Origin: Deuterostichococcus epilithicus | Lineage: Eukaryota > Chlorophyta > Trebouxiophyceae > Prasiolales > Stichococcaceae | Assembly (NCBI GenBank): GCA_033439295.1 | Contig: JAVTLE010000010.1 | Span: 2,046,001-2,110,000, forward strand | DNA length: 64,000 bases | Reading direction: 5' to 3' | In this document: in pieces, positions 45,747 through 57,349 of the stretch | Position numbering within the stretch: the first letter of the stretch is position 1 | Layout of the letters: each line of letters opens with the position of its first letter | Program-made: the position numbers and the translations under genes | The notes under the pieces: generated by a model | Told to the model about the DNA's origin: nothing | Database searches by the model: none | Seen by the model: only the letters and a program-made list of their open reading frames with translations

Positions 45747-46818
45747 GCAAACCTGGGCAGATCAGCTGCAAAAGACTGCTGCTGCAAAGACGCCGGTCCA
45801 CTGCCTCCGGAGACCAGCGAGCGCGAAGCTTTCTGGCCAGCTTCCTTTGGAACAGTTGTGTGCTGCCTTGAATCAACAGAGGAATAGTGCAGCAGAAAGT
45901 GCGAGACGGGCTTATCTCCTTCCAGTAGGCATTGAATCGTATGTTGCACATGCTGCAACCAGCACAGTGTTGGCTGACGCCGCCGAACCCGCTGAATTTG
46001 CTATCTTACCAGACACAACTCACGCTCTGCGAGATCTGTTGCGAAGGCGTCGAGCTGCGCGCTGACGTGAATCACCTTACATTACTTCAAATTCGTCAGT
46101 CTTCTAAGTTTGTTTCGCATCACCATCGGTTGGGCCGCGCTTGCTGACGGTGGGTTGTACCGTACCTCATGCACGGGTTCGCCAGCACCGCGACATCTCC
46201 CACCAGACACACCTCTGGAATTCGTGAGAGCACAGCACATGCAATATTTTCCTCCTAATTTAAGGCCTGCCGCCTCCGCCTGAAGTGACGCACAAGCGTC
46301 AGCAAGTACAGCGCTGCGGCACACCTGCTGAACGACCCTCGGCCCTTGGCTGGGCTGCAGCCCCAGTCGTCGTCCGCGACGCTGCTGGTGGACTGTGAGC
46401 ACTCCCTGACAGCGTGCACCAGGTCTGTCTCATATGCGCTGTCAGTGCTTGTCCTGAGATGACTCTGTTGCCGCTTGCCGAAACCGCTGCAAGGTCTGGC
46501 GGGGCCGGATGATGCGAGCTCAGGCATATCATCGCGCACCACGGGCGCAGCAAAGCACCACTTCATAATTTATTGAATGAGCAAGGTTACAATCACATTG
46601 TACAAGAGCTGTTGGGGGAGGGGTGCCTGTCCTTTCACGAAAACGAAGATCCTGCGCGATCACTAAATCTCATGTTGCTGACGTCACGCCTGGAGCAGCT
46701 GAGCCACAACTTTCAATCGGATTTTCCGGACATGAAGAGTCTTGTGCTGCACTTTGCTGCCTGCTCTGCGGCCTCCGGCCAGTTGGCTGGTGATTGCTCT
46801 CAAAGTTTCTGCTGTACG
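45747..46818. other. Gap between pseudokinase and acyl-CoA reductase
   Basis: About 1.07 kb holding the 3' flank of the reductase and the upstream region of the pseudokinase. Apart from the possible exon at 46255-46566 nothing is recognised. Confidence 0.4.
46255..46566 (-). CDS. Possible upstream exon, coding-like
   Basis: Minus-strand open frame starting MKWCFAAPVVRDDMPEL with an acidic, Ser-rich middle (SSVADDDWGC), then a plausible AGCAG|GTGTGC donor after FSR near 46325. It lies between the acyl-CoA reductase stop and the pseudokinase start, on the same strand, so it could be a 5' exon of the pseudokinase or a small separate gene. No homology is recognised. Confidence 0.3.
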   Translation of the reverse strand: MKWCFAAPVVRDDMPELASSGPARPCSGFGKRQQSHLRTSTDSAYETDLVHAVRECSQSTSSVADDDWGCSPAKGRGSFSRCAAALYLLTLVRHFRRRRQALN

Positions 46819-49497
46819 TCATTCTGATGGCGCACGCGGTGGCACATACTCAAAGCCGCCGGGGCCCACCGCCGCTGAACCTGTCGGCAGCTGCCGCAGG
46901 CACAGCGCGCTGGCGCCCGCCATGTACGTGCTCATGTACCGCGCCCACCCGTCTGTCCCCTCTGGCTCCCACAGCGGTCGCACCGCTGCTCGCTCGGCGG
47001 CGGGCAGCCGCGCCGCCATTGCCCGCAGCATTGCCATCTCGAAGCGCAAGTCAAAGTCCAGCCGCTCGTGGTTGAACAACTTGACGGCCTGTGCGAGGAC
47101 GGCAGCGTCCCTGTTTCTGTTGTGCAAGCTGCGCCAGGCTGCTAGCATGCAACTAGCAGCAGCTGCCAGCAGGGATGGGCATCTTCAGGGTGGTGGCAGA
47201 CATGGCCTTGGCGCTGGCAAGGGCGTAACCACCACTTGTCAAGGCCGCAGAGCCAGTCCCAAAGTCCAAAGCTCGAACTTGCTTACCTTCCAGGCGCCGT
47301 GGACCCTGCTGGCCAGAGTGCGGCGCCCCGTCAACCATAGCACGGCAGCAATGACGCCAAACTTAATGTCACCAAGCGCCTCCATCACCGCCGCCGCTGC
47401 CGGGTCACGCAAGATCAGCACCTGCGGCGACTCAATCACGCTGAAACAACGGTCCGAGCCTGAGGCACCAGCGCAAGGCATGCACAATGCCACAGCTCGC
47501 ACCTTCCGAGGCACCCTGCCGCGAAAGTTGAAGGTGTGCTGCGCTGGGTGCTCGCTGAAGTGGCTCCGCACCTGCAGGGGGAGCGTGAGCAGCCACGAAG
47601 TCACTGAACCCACACAGGGCTCACTGTGACGGCACGCGCCACCAAACAATGCATGAGCCACAGTGTAAGACTCACCATCTGGTAGAAACTCCCTGTGACG
47701 AGCGGACTGCTGCTGGTGGAGGTGCCCACGTGCACAATGGCAGACTGTTCTAGCCGCACTGAAGCCTGCGCAGTCAGCCAGCCCTGACCTGAGCTCGGCA
47801 GACGCGCCGACTGTAGGGTACGCTGCACTACTTGCCGAGTGCGACTTTCGGTTGGAACTGGTGTTAAAGCAGCGCGCAGAGCACGTGCTGGTCCTGTGGC
47901 AGTGTGCGCATCGCAGCACGCCACGTGGTCAGAGACTTTTTGCCACCTTGAGGCAGACTTAATTGAAATTTACCATCGAGCTCGGCAGCAGTGACTGGCG
48001 GTAGCAGCCGAAGCTCACACAGAGTCAGTTTGATTTGCCTGTCACCTGCATCATGGCTGCAGCTGCCAGCAGGATGGCAGAGGAGACAGCGTCGCCAGGG
48101 ACCAGGTCAAACACGGAGCGCGCTGCGTGCCGACTGAACAGCCAGATGCCGGTGGCGATGGCAAGCGCGGCCCCCGTAGCACCGGTGCGATTGCCGACAT
48201 ACCTGCAGCCGAAAAGCGAAATGTGTCAGTCCCTTTCCAGGCGTGCACTGCCGGCTTGCCAGACAGCCACTGGTTCAAAATGCCCATTGGGCATGTCCAT
48301 CATTTCATTTCAGCAACCCACCCTGGGTATGGGGCGCCTGCGACTGCGCCGATGATCGCCGGCCGCAGTATCACGACAGGGAAGCTGGCACTGTGCCGTT
48401 CTGCAACCAGCTGCTCGGCCAGCCACTTAGTGAGGCAGTAGCTGTTGGGGAAATCAAGCCGACCCACGAATGCCTCCGCCTGCATGCCACAGTTCACTGT
48501 TGCTCGAAAGACTGCACGTGAAACAGGACGCACAGGTTCAATGGTGCGTCCAGACGATTTCACAAAATATACAGGACGCACACCTCGCCAGCAGACATGC
48601 CTTCGACACGCCGCACAAAGGTGCCATGGCTGAGTGCCTCTCCTTCACAGAAGGCTGGATAAAAGCGTTCTGCGACGCACGATGCCGGCGCCAGAAAGCC
48701 GCTGACATACGCCGTGCTTACGTATGCGAACGCATGCAGGCTCTGCATGTTGGCCGCCAGGTCTGCAAGTGTTTTTGTCGCCTGAGGAGGCACATGCGCT
48801 GGGTCGGTCAAACCCAATGATGCTGGCTGATGAAAGCCCCACACTGCAAGCGACCATGCTTGACTTGCATCAGGACGACACTGTCGTGACCAGCTGCTCA
48901 GGGGGGACTGTCCAGGCGCGGCTCACATGGTAGTTGTCTGCAAGTGACTCGAACACGTGGGCTGTGAAGGTGACCGATGCTGCGGCGTGCACGACAACAT
49001 TGACGCTCCGCACGCGCTGTAGGTCTGTCTCGCTGAGGCCGCAGCCCGCCTGCCGCAGGTCGCCCTGCACGACCTCGACCTGCACAGTGCACCATCATGA
49101 AGCGATATTGCGATGCAGCAGGCATGGTGCTCAGAGCCCATTGCTGCGCAGCGGCGGAGATGCAGCCGATACATGCCCGACATGCAGGCCAAGCGATGCA
49201 ACGCGCAGCAGCTTCGGAGGTGCAGCTCACCTTCTCGAGCACGTGTGGCTGGCTCCACAGCTGGTGAAAGAGGCCGCCATCCAGCAGCCGCTGCCGCCGC
49301 TCCGCTGGGCACTTTCCGCGTTTTGGGCGCACGAGGATAAGGACGCGGTGCACATATGGGCACACCCGCAGCAGCTGCTCGAGCACGAGGCTGCCAACGT
49401 AGCCTGTAGCGCCTGTGAGCAGCACCGTGACGCCGGCGAAGGCCGTCGCGACCGACACGTCTGGCTGTGCTGTGTCGCCTGGGGCTGGTGGGTTCAT
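46819..49497 (-). CDS. FAR: Fatty acyl-CoA reductase (alcohol-forming)
   Basis: Enzyme that reduces long-chain acyl-CoA with NADPH to a fatty alcohol, a precursor of wax esters and ether lipids; usually on membranes. Nine exons, all in phase, give 498 residues, the family's usual size: 49497-49231, 49079-48927, 48781-48584, 48479-48322, 48202-48046, 47765-47676, 47571-47503, 47421-47287, 47088-46819. The Rossmann motif VLLTGATGYVGSL is near residue 27. VNVVVHAAASVTF and AYVSTAYVSGF follow. The catalytic Tyr-x-x-x-Lys is YCLTK, next to LAEQLV. VVILRPAIIGAVAGAPYPGW is a family signature, and FDLVPGDAVSSAIL follows. The C-terminal FAR_C part includes VLWLTGRR and YMSTYMAG. The start is the first in-frame ATG (MNPPAPGD). 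No clear N-terminal targeting signal was seen. The chain-length preference cannot be read from sequence. Confidence 0.93.
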
Positions 49498-50312
49498 GCG
49501 CCCGTGCACGGTTCACGATGAAGTGCAATATGATCCACAATAAGGAAGTGCTGACCTTTGCGAGTGCTGCGGTACGAGGCTGTGCACGCAGCGAGGACAA
49601 ATTCAACGCCTTACTCAAGATTATCGATCACGCCACTCTGCCGAGGGCTTGGCCGCTCTGGGTCAAAGATCGTTCTCAAGCTGTAGTGCACAACGAACTG
49701 AACCAGCGTGCAACGATGCTGCGCTATCGACGCAGCCCCGTTTTGCAAATATATCGCCTCCCTTGCGCAGCACGCAGCGCAGCATGCTGCATGCAACCAG
49801 TTGCAACTTGCATGTAGAAACGTTTTGATGTGATCGTGATTGCAGCAGCTGCAGAACATCGATAGAGAACCATTTGCCAGCTGCTAGGCTTCCAGGTCAT
49901 CGCCCAGCAGGGCCACTGCCGGTGGGCAACTTTGTACACGAGATACCGTCAGCACAGGATGGCGGACGATGAGGAAAACAGGTGATGTATCTGAAAGGCA
50001 GATGCATCTCTCAGGCTCAGTCCTGTGCTTGCGCCAGGCACCGCCGTACTTCAAATTCTGGATGCACTCGAAATCCTGGCAGTCGCCGAGCTGGCAGGCA
50101 GTCATGCATTTGTCTACACTAGTCTCAGATGGCGTCGTTCCCCGCATGAATAGGTCACACTGCCGCTTGGGTCCTTCTAGCGCACAGGTCATATGCATGT
50201 CTGGAAGGCTGGGATTGCGCAGACAGCTTTCCAGAAGCCCTTCTACGTCTCCGTGTTCGAGTAGGATCTTGCATACTTCGATGAACCTCCGTGAGAATGC
50301 TGCAGGGCAAAC
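49498..50312. promoter_or_regulatory. Shared upstream region of FAR and MRE11
   Basis: 815 bases between divergent start codons (49497 minus, 50313 plus). No promoter element is certain. Open frames on both strands lack recognisable domains. Confidence 0.4.
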
Positions 50313-53300
50313 ATGATGCGCATCCTCATTGCTACGGACAATCACCTGGTGCGGCGCCACTCCGCCGGACGGCCATTCGGCAGCCTTGCCTACATTCTGA
50401 CGAGCACGGCGACCCCGCAGCAAGTCCAGCATACATCCCATGTCCCTGTGGATATGCGCATGAAGATGCTCCGTTCCAGTGTCGACGCACACATATGCTG
50501 ACACATTTGCGCCGGCGCAGGGCGTGTGGGAAAAGGACGAAGTCAGGAAGGACGACTCCTTCAACTCCTTTGAGGCGCGTCACGTAGCGTCAGAAGAAGC
50601 TGGATGTATGCTCGATCCTGCAGCGCTGTAACCCGTCAAGCCGACCTGACAGCATGCCTGCCGGCCAACCTCTGAGTCAGCATCCGCTTTGTCAGCGTCG
50701 CCGCTTTCAGCGCTGTCACCGAAGCTTGCCCAACCCTCTGAACGATGCAGGAGGTGCTGAAGCTGGCAGTGGCGAACGAAGTGGACGCGGTACTGCTGGG
50801 CGGCGACCTGTTCCACGACAACAAGCCGTCGCGGGCCACCCTGCAGCGCGCCATGGCCATTTTGTCCAAGTACTGCCTCAGCGACCGCCCCGTCGGCTTT
50901 CAGGTTCTCTCCGACCAGGCCACCAATTTCGTTGCCAAGTGAGCGCCCCTCTCACTGCTCGCTCTGCAAGCGCTTCACTGTGCTGCGTGCGTCTTCTGCC
51001 CAGGGCTTTGCCTGGCGTTTTGCACGGCCTTCAGAATCCTGGAAAGTTCGCGCACAGCCATTAGTGGTGCAAAAAGCTGCAGTGCGGGGCCACCTCGTGT
51101 CGGTCTGCTGGCGTGTGGAGCATACCCGGCACGCAAGCTAGCATCTGGCAACACAGTTGCGACACGACATGTCGCCCGTGAGCGCTCACAAACGCCGGCG
51201 ACGCATCATGCTGCCCGCCGCAGGAAGGTCAACTTCGAGGACCCCAACCTGAATGTGGGGCTGCCGGTGTTCACCATCCACGGCAACCACGACGACCCCA
51301 CGGGCGCCGACAGCCTCTCCGCTGTGGACCTGCTGTCCACCGCTGGGCTGGTCAACTACTTCGGCAAGATTGTGAGCGCCTTTGCCCGAAGCATCTCGAG
51401 ACATTGACGCTTTGCCGGAAGCCAGGCGCCTCATCAAGCATCCCGTCATGATGCGCCGGCAGCCTGCTTCAATGTTTTCAGCCCGCAGCATCGCGAATGT
51501 GTGGTGTGCAACATGGCCAGCATGCACTTCATCGCTTCTGCCGCTCCAGACGGTCAGTAACCTCGTCTCTCGGCCCGCGCAGCCATTTCTGGGCAGCGGC
51601 ATCGGCAAGATCCGGCTGCACCCGGTGCTGCTGGCGAAGGGCTCCACGCAGCTGGCGCTGTACGGGCTGGGCAACATCCGCGACGAGCGCCTCGCCCGCA
51701 TGTTCCAGACGCCCGGCTGCGTCGAGTGGTGCGCCGCAGCAACCTTGGCTCTCCATGTTGTGCTTGCATGTTGAGGAGTGGATTCAATGCGTCCATGCGC
51801 CCACATGTTCCAGACGCCTGGCCGTGTCAAGTGGCGCGATGTGAGTACTCGTGCTCTCGCCCTGTCTACCAAGACATATGCCTGCCCAAGGGAGAATGAC
51901 TCAGCCCACTGGTGACAGAGCGCGTGGGCATGTCTGCCGGCGCAGGGTGCGGCCGGTGGAGGCGCCGGGGTACGCCCTGGAGGACTGGTTCAACGTGTTC
52001 GTGCTGCACCAGAACCGGCTGCAGCACAGCGGCAGCTCCAAAAACACCATCCGGGAGGCATATCTCGCGCGCTTCCTGGACCTGGTGGTTTGGGGCCACG
52101 AGCACGAGTGCATCCTGGAGCCCTGGGTGTGTGCCAACTCTCCTCTTTCTGCCGCTGGCATTGCTGTGCTGGCCGGATCAGCAATTGGCGCACGAAGGCC
52201 AGCACATCCGCCGTTGGACCATGCAGCGGCTGCTGAAAAGGCTCTGCAAGAACAAGCGCATGTTGCTGCAGGCAGGCAGACAGCACGCCCGGTCTTCGCG
52301 CTGGGCCTGCGAACTCAAACAAAGAAGTTGAAAAAGACATCGAAAACGCTTTACTAGAGCATTATGAAAAATCCCTAAACAAGGCAATTGCAGTTGGGAA
52401 GTCGAAACAGGGAACATGCCAACCACTCAAGACCCTACCAAAAAAAACACCAGCCAGGAGTTTGGTGCACGAGGCCATGGGCGCGGGCTCCAGATTCTCG
52501 GTGCTGCAGCCGGGCCTGTAAAGCTCAAAGAATCTCAATCTCAACCCTTTTGTCACCCCTGCACTGCAGGAGGCAATGGACGCGGACTCCGAGTTTTCGG
52601 TGCTGCAGCCAGGCAGCAGCGTGGCAACGGCGCTGTCGGAGGGCGAGTCTCGCCCCAAGCACGTGCAGCTGCTGGAGGTGATGGGCTCCCAATTCCGGCT
52701 CGTCAAGCTGCCGCTCACCACCGTGCGCCCCTTCGTCTTCGGCCAGGTGTGCCGCCTCAGCTGATGTTGCGGTCCCTTTCGACATAGCTTTTGTTGCAGC
52801 TTTCGGGGCGGTGCTGGTGCCACCATGGGGTCGAACAGGGCACGTCTGTTCCTCCCCTCCAGCGCGCATCTGCTCACGTGGCTTCCCAGTTCTTAGTGTC
52901 CAGGAGCACGACACCCACTGAGACGATCCCAGAGATTGTGCTGGAGGAGCAGCTGGATGTGAAGGCAGTCGACCAGGAGGAGGCGCAAAGGCGCCACCCC
53001 TCAACCCATGTACCAACCAACCAACCAACCACTTGACACCCACTCGGCGATCGCCAAAGGACTTCGCAAGTGTTTCCCACCCAGTTGTTCTTCAGATAGT
53101 GCTGGCGGAGGAGCTGGAGGTGGAAGCGGACGACCAGGAGGCGTTGGCGGCGTTCCTGGAGCGCCGCGTGGACGAGGCCTGCCGGCGCGCGCTGCGCGGC
53201 GCGCCGCCGTCCACGACGCCGCCGCTGCCGCTCGTGCGCCTGCGGGTGCGCTGGCAGAGGTTTTAGGGTTTAGGCAGAGGACCACTCCCCTGTAAACGGA

Positions 53301-56300
53301 CCGGCTTTTCGATGGAGCCTTGTGGTCGGCCTCTGGTGTCAAGGATGGGCAGGTGTGGTGTTGCGGCGGCGCCCGGAGCGCGGCAGGCGTGTGCCGGAAA
53401 CCGGGTCGTTGCGTCCTGCAGCCCTGAAAGCCGGCGGACATGCCGCGGCTCTTCCTCTTGAGCCCTGAGAGCGGGCGAGGCAGCCTCTGTGCATCGTTGC
53501 CTGCGTTATTGCTCTGCCAGGCTCGCGTCAGTGCTGAAACACCTTGGTGCCCGCCGCGCAGGTCGACTACACCGGCTTCACCACCATCAACGTGCAGCGC
53601 TTTGGGCAAAAGTTCGTGGGCAAGGTGGCCAACCCGCACGATGTGCTGCTGTGGCACAAGGTGCGGGCACGACCCCGCGCCCTAACCATGGATGCAAGGC
53701 AGCAGCTCCTTGGCCGCTGTGGTGAGCGTGTGTGATGTCGCGCTTTGCCTGGCAGCCTGCGAGCACATGGTGACCGAGTTGGCTTGCAAGTTCGAGACGC
53801 CGGCAGTGACAGCATCTCACCATGCGCCTTCCATGGGCGCTTGCTGCCAACCAACAGGCGGCGACGCGCAAGGATCGCGGCGGCGGCGGCCTTGGCGCCG
53901 CGAACGGGCCGCTGGCGGAAATGCAGGCGCCGCAGGAGCGAGGCGTGGAGGACCTCATCGCCGAGCACCTGCTGGCCAACCTGCAGATCATCACCGAGGC
54001 AGAACTGGTGGGTTTTGCGGCCGTCAATGTTTGGAAGCTTGTTTAGCAACAAACATTGGTATGCAACATCATGCACATAGATGCTAGGTAGGTCAGCACA
54101 GGCGCGGAAGGACAGCTGCGTGCTGCAGACGCCCCCGAATCGCTGGAGGCGGGGCCGCATGACCTGCTGGAAATCAGAAGCTTTGTCGCATGTGCGCGGC
54201 TGCCGGGCTGCAGGGAGACTTGCAACATGACCAGACGACTGGTCTCACAGCCTTTCCGCGACAGGCCGCACTCGCGGCAGGGCACTCGTCATATGCAGCC
54301 CAGTGGCATAGCAGTCCGGCTCGGAGGTCTGGGCTGAGTCGCCGCAGGAAGATCATGTCGTGCAGCCTGGCGGTGATGCAGCCTGAACGTTCCACCAACT
54401 GGTGGCCCCTGGCCCTCCGCAGCCGAGCACGGCTGCACAACTTCATACTTTAGGACACAGAGCAGGCGCTGGCGGGACCGAGCCATGCTGCTGGGCAGGC
54501 GTGGCGGCCACCGCCGCGTGAACCCTCCGATGCACTGCCGCAGGCGAGCGCGCTGCACGAGTTCGTGAACAAGGACGAGAAGCAGGCGCTCGCGGACTGC
54601 GTGTCGCGCAGCCTCGCGGAGACGCAAGCGGGGGCGGGCGCTCACGACGAGACGATTGCCGCTGCGGATGCCGGCGCGGAGCTCTCTGATGTGCTGCAGC
54701 GCCTCGCGGCACAGCGGCGCACCACACAGGTCTTGTTTCAGGGTTTAGGGTTTCACCTTGCCGACCCCGTTCGAAATATCGTTCGAGCACACTGAGGTGG
54801 TCGAAAGCAGCCTGCATGCTGCAGCCTCGGTTGCACTGCGAGGGCAAGCTGACCACGGCAGTCGCCTGTCGGAAGCTCCGACATGTCGTGAAGTTTGCGG
54901 TTGTCAGGCTCATGTTGTTTGCGTGCTTTCTTGGGTTGAGGTCCTCAAATGTGATCAGCATGGCAGGGCCTTGGCAGCGCAATTACAGTGCCCGGCGCCT
55001 TGGGCACAAGGGTTTGACCTCAAGCTGTGGAGCCGCAACCGTGCAGGAGGCCAGCCAGGTGGCACGGCAGGCGCGCGCGGGGCCGGCAGCAGGCGCAGCG
55101 GCAGTCATGGACCTGGATCAGGGCGCACCCTCGGCGGCCGCCGCCGCTGCCCCACAGCGCACGGGTGCCGACTCACAGCCCTGTGAAGCACAAGACTCTG
55201 TTGAGCTGCTCCTCGCGTGCACATGCAGACGCTTCTGCTTACACCCCCATTTGCGTCTCGTCGCACATGACAGGTCCTGCACACGAGGCATGCGGCACTC
55301 CTCTGAAACATCGAGTGACTGACATTGTCCACCCTCACACGTTTTGCCTTGTCGCCTGTCTTCACGGCTTCCCTTCCGACCGAGCCCCAGCCCCCCCGAT
55401 GCGCATNGCAGGCAATGGTGCGGCGCCCGCCCGCGGCGGCGGCAGGCAGTCGACGCTCGACGCAGCGCTCGCTCGCGGCCGCCAGGGCTCCAGCCAGCCG
55501 GCTGCAGCGGCCGGCCGCGCCGCCGGCCGCGCGCCCGCCGACAGGCCGGGCGCATCGGCCGCCAGCGCCGGCACCCAGCGGCGGGGGACACAGGGCAGCC
55601 AGGTGGGAGGGCGCGCCAGGAGCAGCAGGGCAGCAGCCGGCCGAGCGAAGGCCCGCATGCAGTGAGCGCTCCTTGCTGCCTGCCTCGTGCAGCTGCCGCC
55701 AGCCTGGCAGGGCACTAGTCCCGGCCCAAAGACTCGGAAGCTTGTACTGCACGCAGACCAGCAAGTGCAGCGGACGGCAGCTCTCCTGCTGTTGTGTCCC
55801 TGTGCGCTGCTACATGTGTGCTGCAGGACGGACAGCGACATTAGGCCCGACGAGAGTGAGCTCAGCAGCGCGAAACATCAGCAGCGCAAAACAGGACCAG
55901 CTGAGATCTCGCCCTTCTGCTGCAGGGTGGACAGCGACTCGGGGCCGGACGATGACGAGATCAGCGACGCCGGCGAGGAGCTGGTGGACCTCATCGAGGA
56001 CAGCTCCGCGGACGAGGCGCCGACGCCAGTGGGGACGCCTGCGGCTGGTGGCCGCCGCGCCGCCGCGCCCGCCCGCCGCGCCGCAGGTGGGGCCCTGAGC
56101 GCCGGCTGTCAGCAAAGATAACACCTCTGCCGTTTGCCGCTTGAACCATGGCTCGAACGACAGCGCCTGCGGTCAAGGTGACCCGCATCGGCTTTGGGGG
56201 GGATGTGCGCTCAGACCGGCCGGGGTCATACAGCAGCAGCAGTCCCATGCGCTGCGCTGCTCGTCAGCCATGCCACTCGCTCGGCACCGGTAGCAGATGC

Positions 56301-56783
56301 CGCCTGACGTCCGAGTGGCTTCTTTGGCTCAGCTCAGCCAGCTCGCATCGTGCAATGCGCTGCAGGCGGCACGCAGGTTGGACGCAAGCGGCCGGCCGCC
56401 ACGCAGTCGACGGGGGCGGGCTCCGCCGCGGCGGCGGCCGGCGGCGTGGATGCAGCATTCATCGACGACAGCGACGGGGAGGATGCAGCGGCAGCGCGCC
56501 GCAAGCCGCCCGGGGCAAGACACCTGCCGCACCGAGGGCAACTGTTGCACTGCACCGCACTGCACTGCACTGCGCAGTCTGCCTGGTCAGAGGCCTCGTC
56601 GTTCTGGGTGGCGGCGTGCACGAGCACATTCCCGCTCCTGCACATGCACTGTGGGAGCTTCATCGACAGGGTGGCGCTACTGCCGCGCAGGGGCGGGCGC
56701 TGCCGGGCTCGCTTGGCCGCAGCCAGGGGCGCGCGAGCCAGCAGCCCTCGCAGCGCGCACTGCCGGGCCGCCTGCAGCGGTGA
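50313..56783 (+). CDS. MRE11: MRE11 double-strand-break repair nuclease
   Basis: Mn-dependent 3'-5' exonuclease and endonuclease of the MRN complex with RAD50 and NBS1; starts end resection. Exons in phase: 50313-50348, 50521-50574, 50751-50938, 51224-51371, 51583-51728, 51946-52126, 52570-52746, 53096-53245, 53562-53660, 53858-54007, 54544-54729, 55047 onward. Less certain C-terminal exons lie near 55400-55620, 55926-56086, 56366-56520 and 56660-56783. Phosphoesterase motifs are in order: [41 protein letters not shown] and VVWGHEHEC, with the metal-binding Asp, His and Asn residues. The capping part has [14 protein letters not shown] and VRPFVF. Then come [19 protein letters not shown] and the RAD50-binding helix region [11 protein letters not shown]. 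The tail is Arg/Gly/Ser-rich with acidic [10 protein letters not shown] and FIDDSDGED blocks, as in other MRE11 tails. Exon 2 ends at a GAG|GCGCGT donor. The stop could be 56783 or 56832. Confidence 0.95.
51800..51845 (+). repeat. Echo of the 3' end of MRE11 exon 51583-51728
   Basis: ATGTTCCAGACGCC-TGGC then GTCAAGTGG repeats the exon end ATGTTCCAGACGCC-CGGC then GTCGAGTGG, about 100 bases into the following intron, and is itself followed by a GTGAGT donor-like site. Use of that site would insert residues. Confidence 0.85.
52461..52516 (+). repeat. Echo of the start of MRE11 exon 52570-52746
   Basis: The intron has GAGGCCATGGGCGCGGGCTC then TTCTCGGTGCTGCAGCCGGG. The exon has GAGGCAATGGACGCGGACTC then TTTTCGGTGCTGCAGCCAGG. 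The copy is followed by an in-frame TAA (GGCCTGTAAAG). Confidence 0.9.
52921..52996 (+). repeat. Echo of the start of MRE11 exon 53096-53245
   Basis: The intron has ATTGTGCTGGAGGAGCAGCTG and later GTCGACCAGGAGGAGGCG. The exon has ATAGTGCTGGCGGAGGAGCTG and GACGACCAGGAGGCG. Same order and orientation. Confidence 0.9.
53261..53274 (+). repeat. Telomere-like TTTTAGGGTTTAGG beside an MRE11 donor
   Basis: It starts 16 bases after the donor of exon 53096-53245. Confidence 0.9.
54421..54484 (+). repeat. Echo of the start of MRE11 exon 54544-54729
   Basis: The intron has GCCGAGCACGGCTGCACAAC then AGCAGGCGCTGGCGGGACCG. The exon has GGCGAGCGCGCTGCACGAG then AGCAGGCGCTCGCGGACTGC. The copy carries TAG where the exon has coding sequence, so it is a dead copy. 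Confidence 0.85.
54740..54754 (+). repeat. Telomere-like GGGTTTAGGGTTT beside an MRE11 donor
   Basis: It starts 11 bases after the donor at 54729. Confidence 0.9.
55820..55872 (+). repeat. Echo of the start of the MRE11 acidic exon at 55926
   Basis: The intron has GCTGCAGGACGGACAGCGAC and then GACGAGAGTGAGCTCAGC. The exon has GCTGCAGGGTGGACAGCGAC and then GATGACGAGATCAGCGAC. Both carry their own CAG acceptor, so this copy could also be spliced in. Confidence 0.8.
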
Positions 56784-57349
56784 GGCTGCTGCATGGGTCC
56801 AGCGGACAAAGGCGGCGGCGGGCGGGGCATGATGCAGGAGCTTGTCCTGTGGCTACCGTCAGCCAGTAAGCATGGCGGTGATGGTGCCCTGGTGTCGATA
56901 ATGGCCGAACAGCAGGGTTTGATCCCGGGCTTTGGTTCGAGCGCGCGACCGGGCATCAGCACACACCGAGTGTGATAGATAACATGCTGCGTGATGGCAC
57001 AGGCACCTCCTGGGTGCATCCGGTGATCCCAGGCGCGAAGGATTAGCGAAGATTGTGAGGGGGGTGTTTTGTGCTGCATTATAGCATATATGGACTCGCT
57101 ACTCACTGATGGCATGCATAGGGTTCAGTCGTCCAAACTACTATAGGTATCAGATGACATGGAGGACAACGTTTTTGGCGCCAAAACCAATTGGTGCACA
57201 GTCTTTCCAAATGCCATGGGAAGCAACCAAAATTGGTTGAATTTGCGGTCGTCACTGCACATCCCTGTGACAAAGTGCAGCAGCATCCCGTCCTGGTGCT
57301 GAAGCAGCTGGCTTGCTGGCCCACTTGCGATCTGCCACGACTACACATA
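56784..57349. other. Converging 3' flanks of MRE11 and PRISE reductase
   Basis: About 570 bases of AT-richer sequence than its surroundings, with no recognised gene. Both polyadenylation sites are expected here. Confidence 0.5.
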
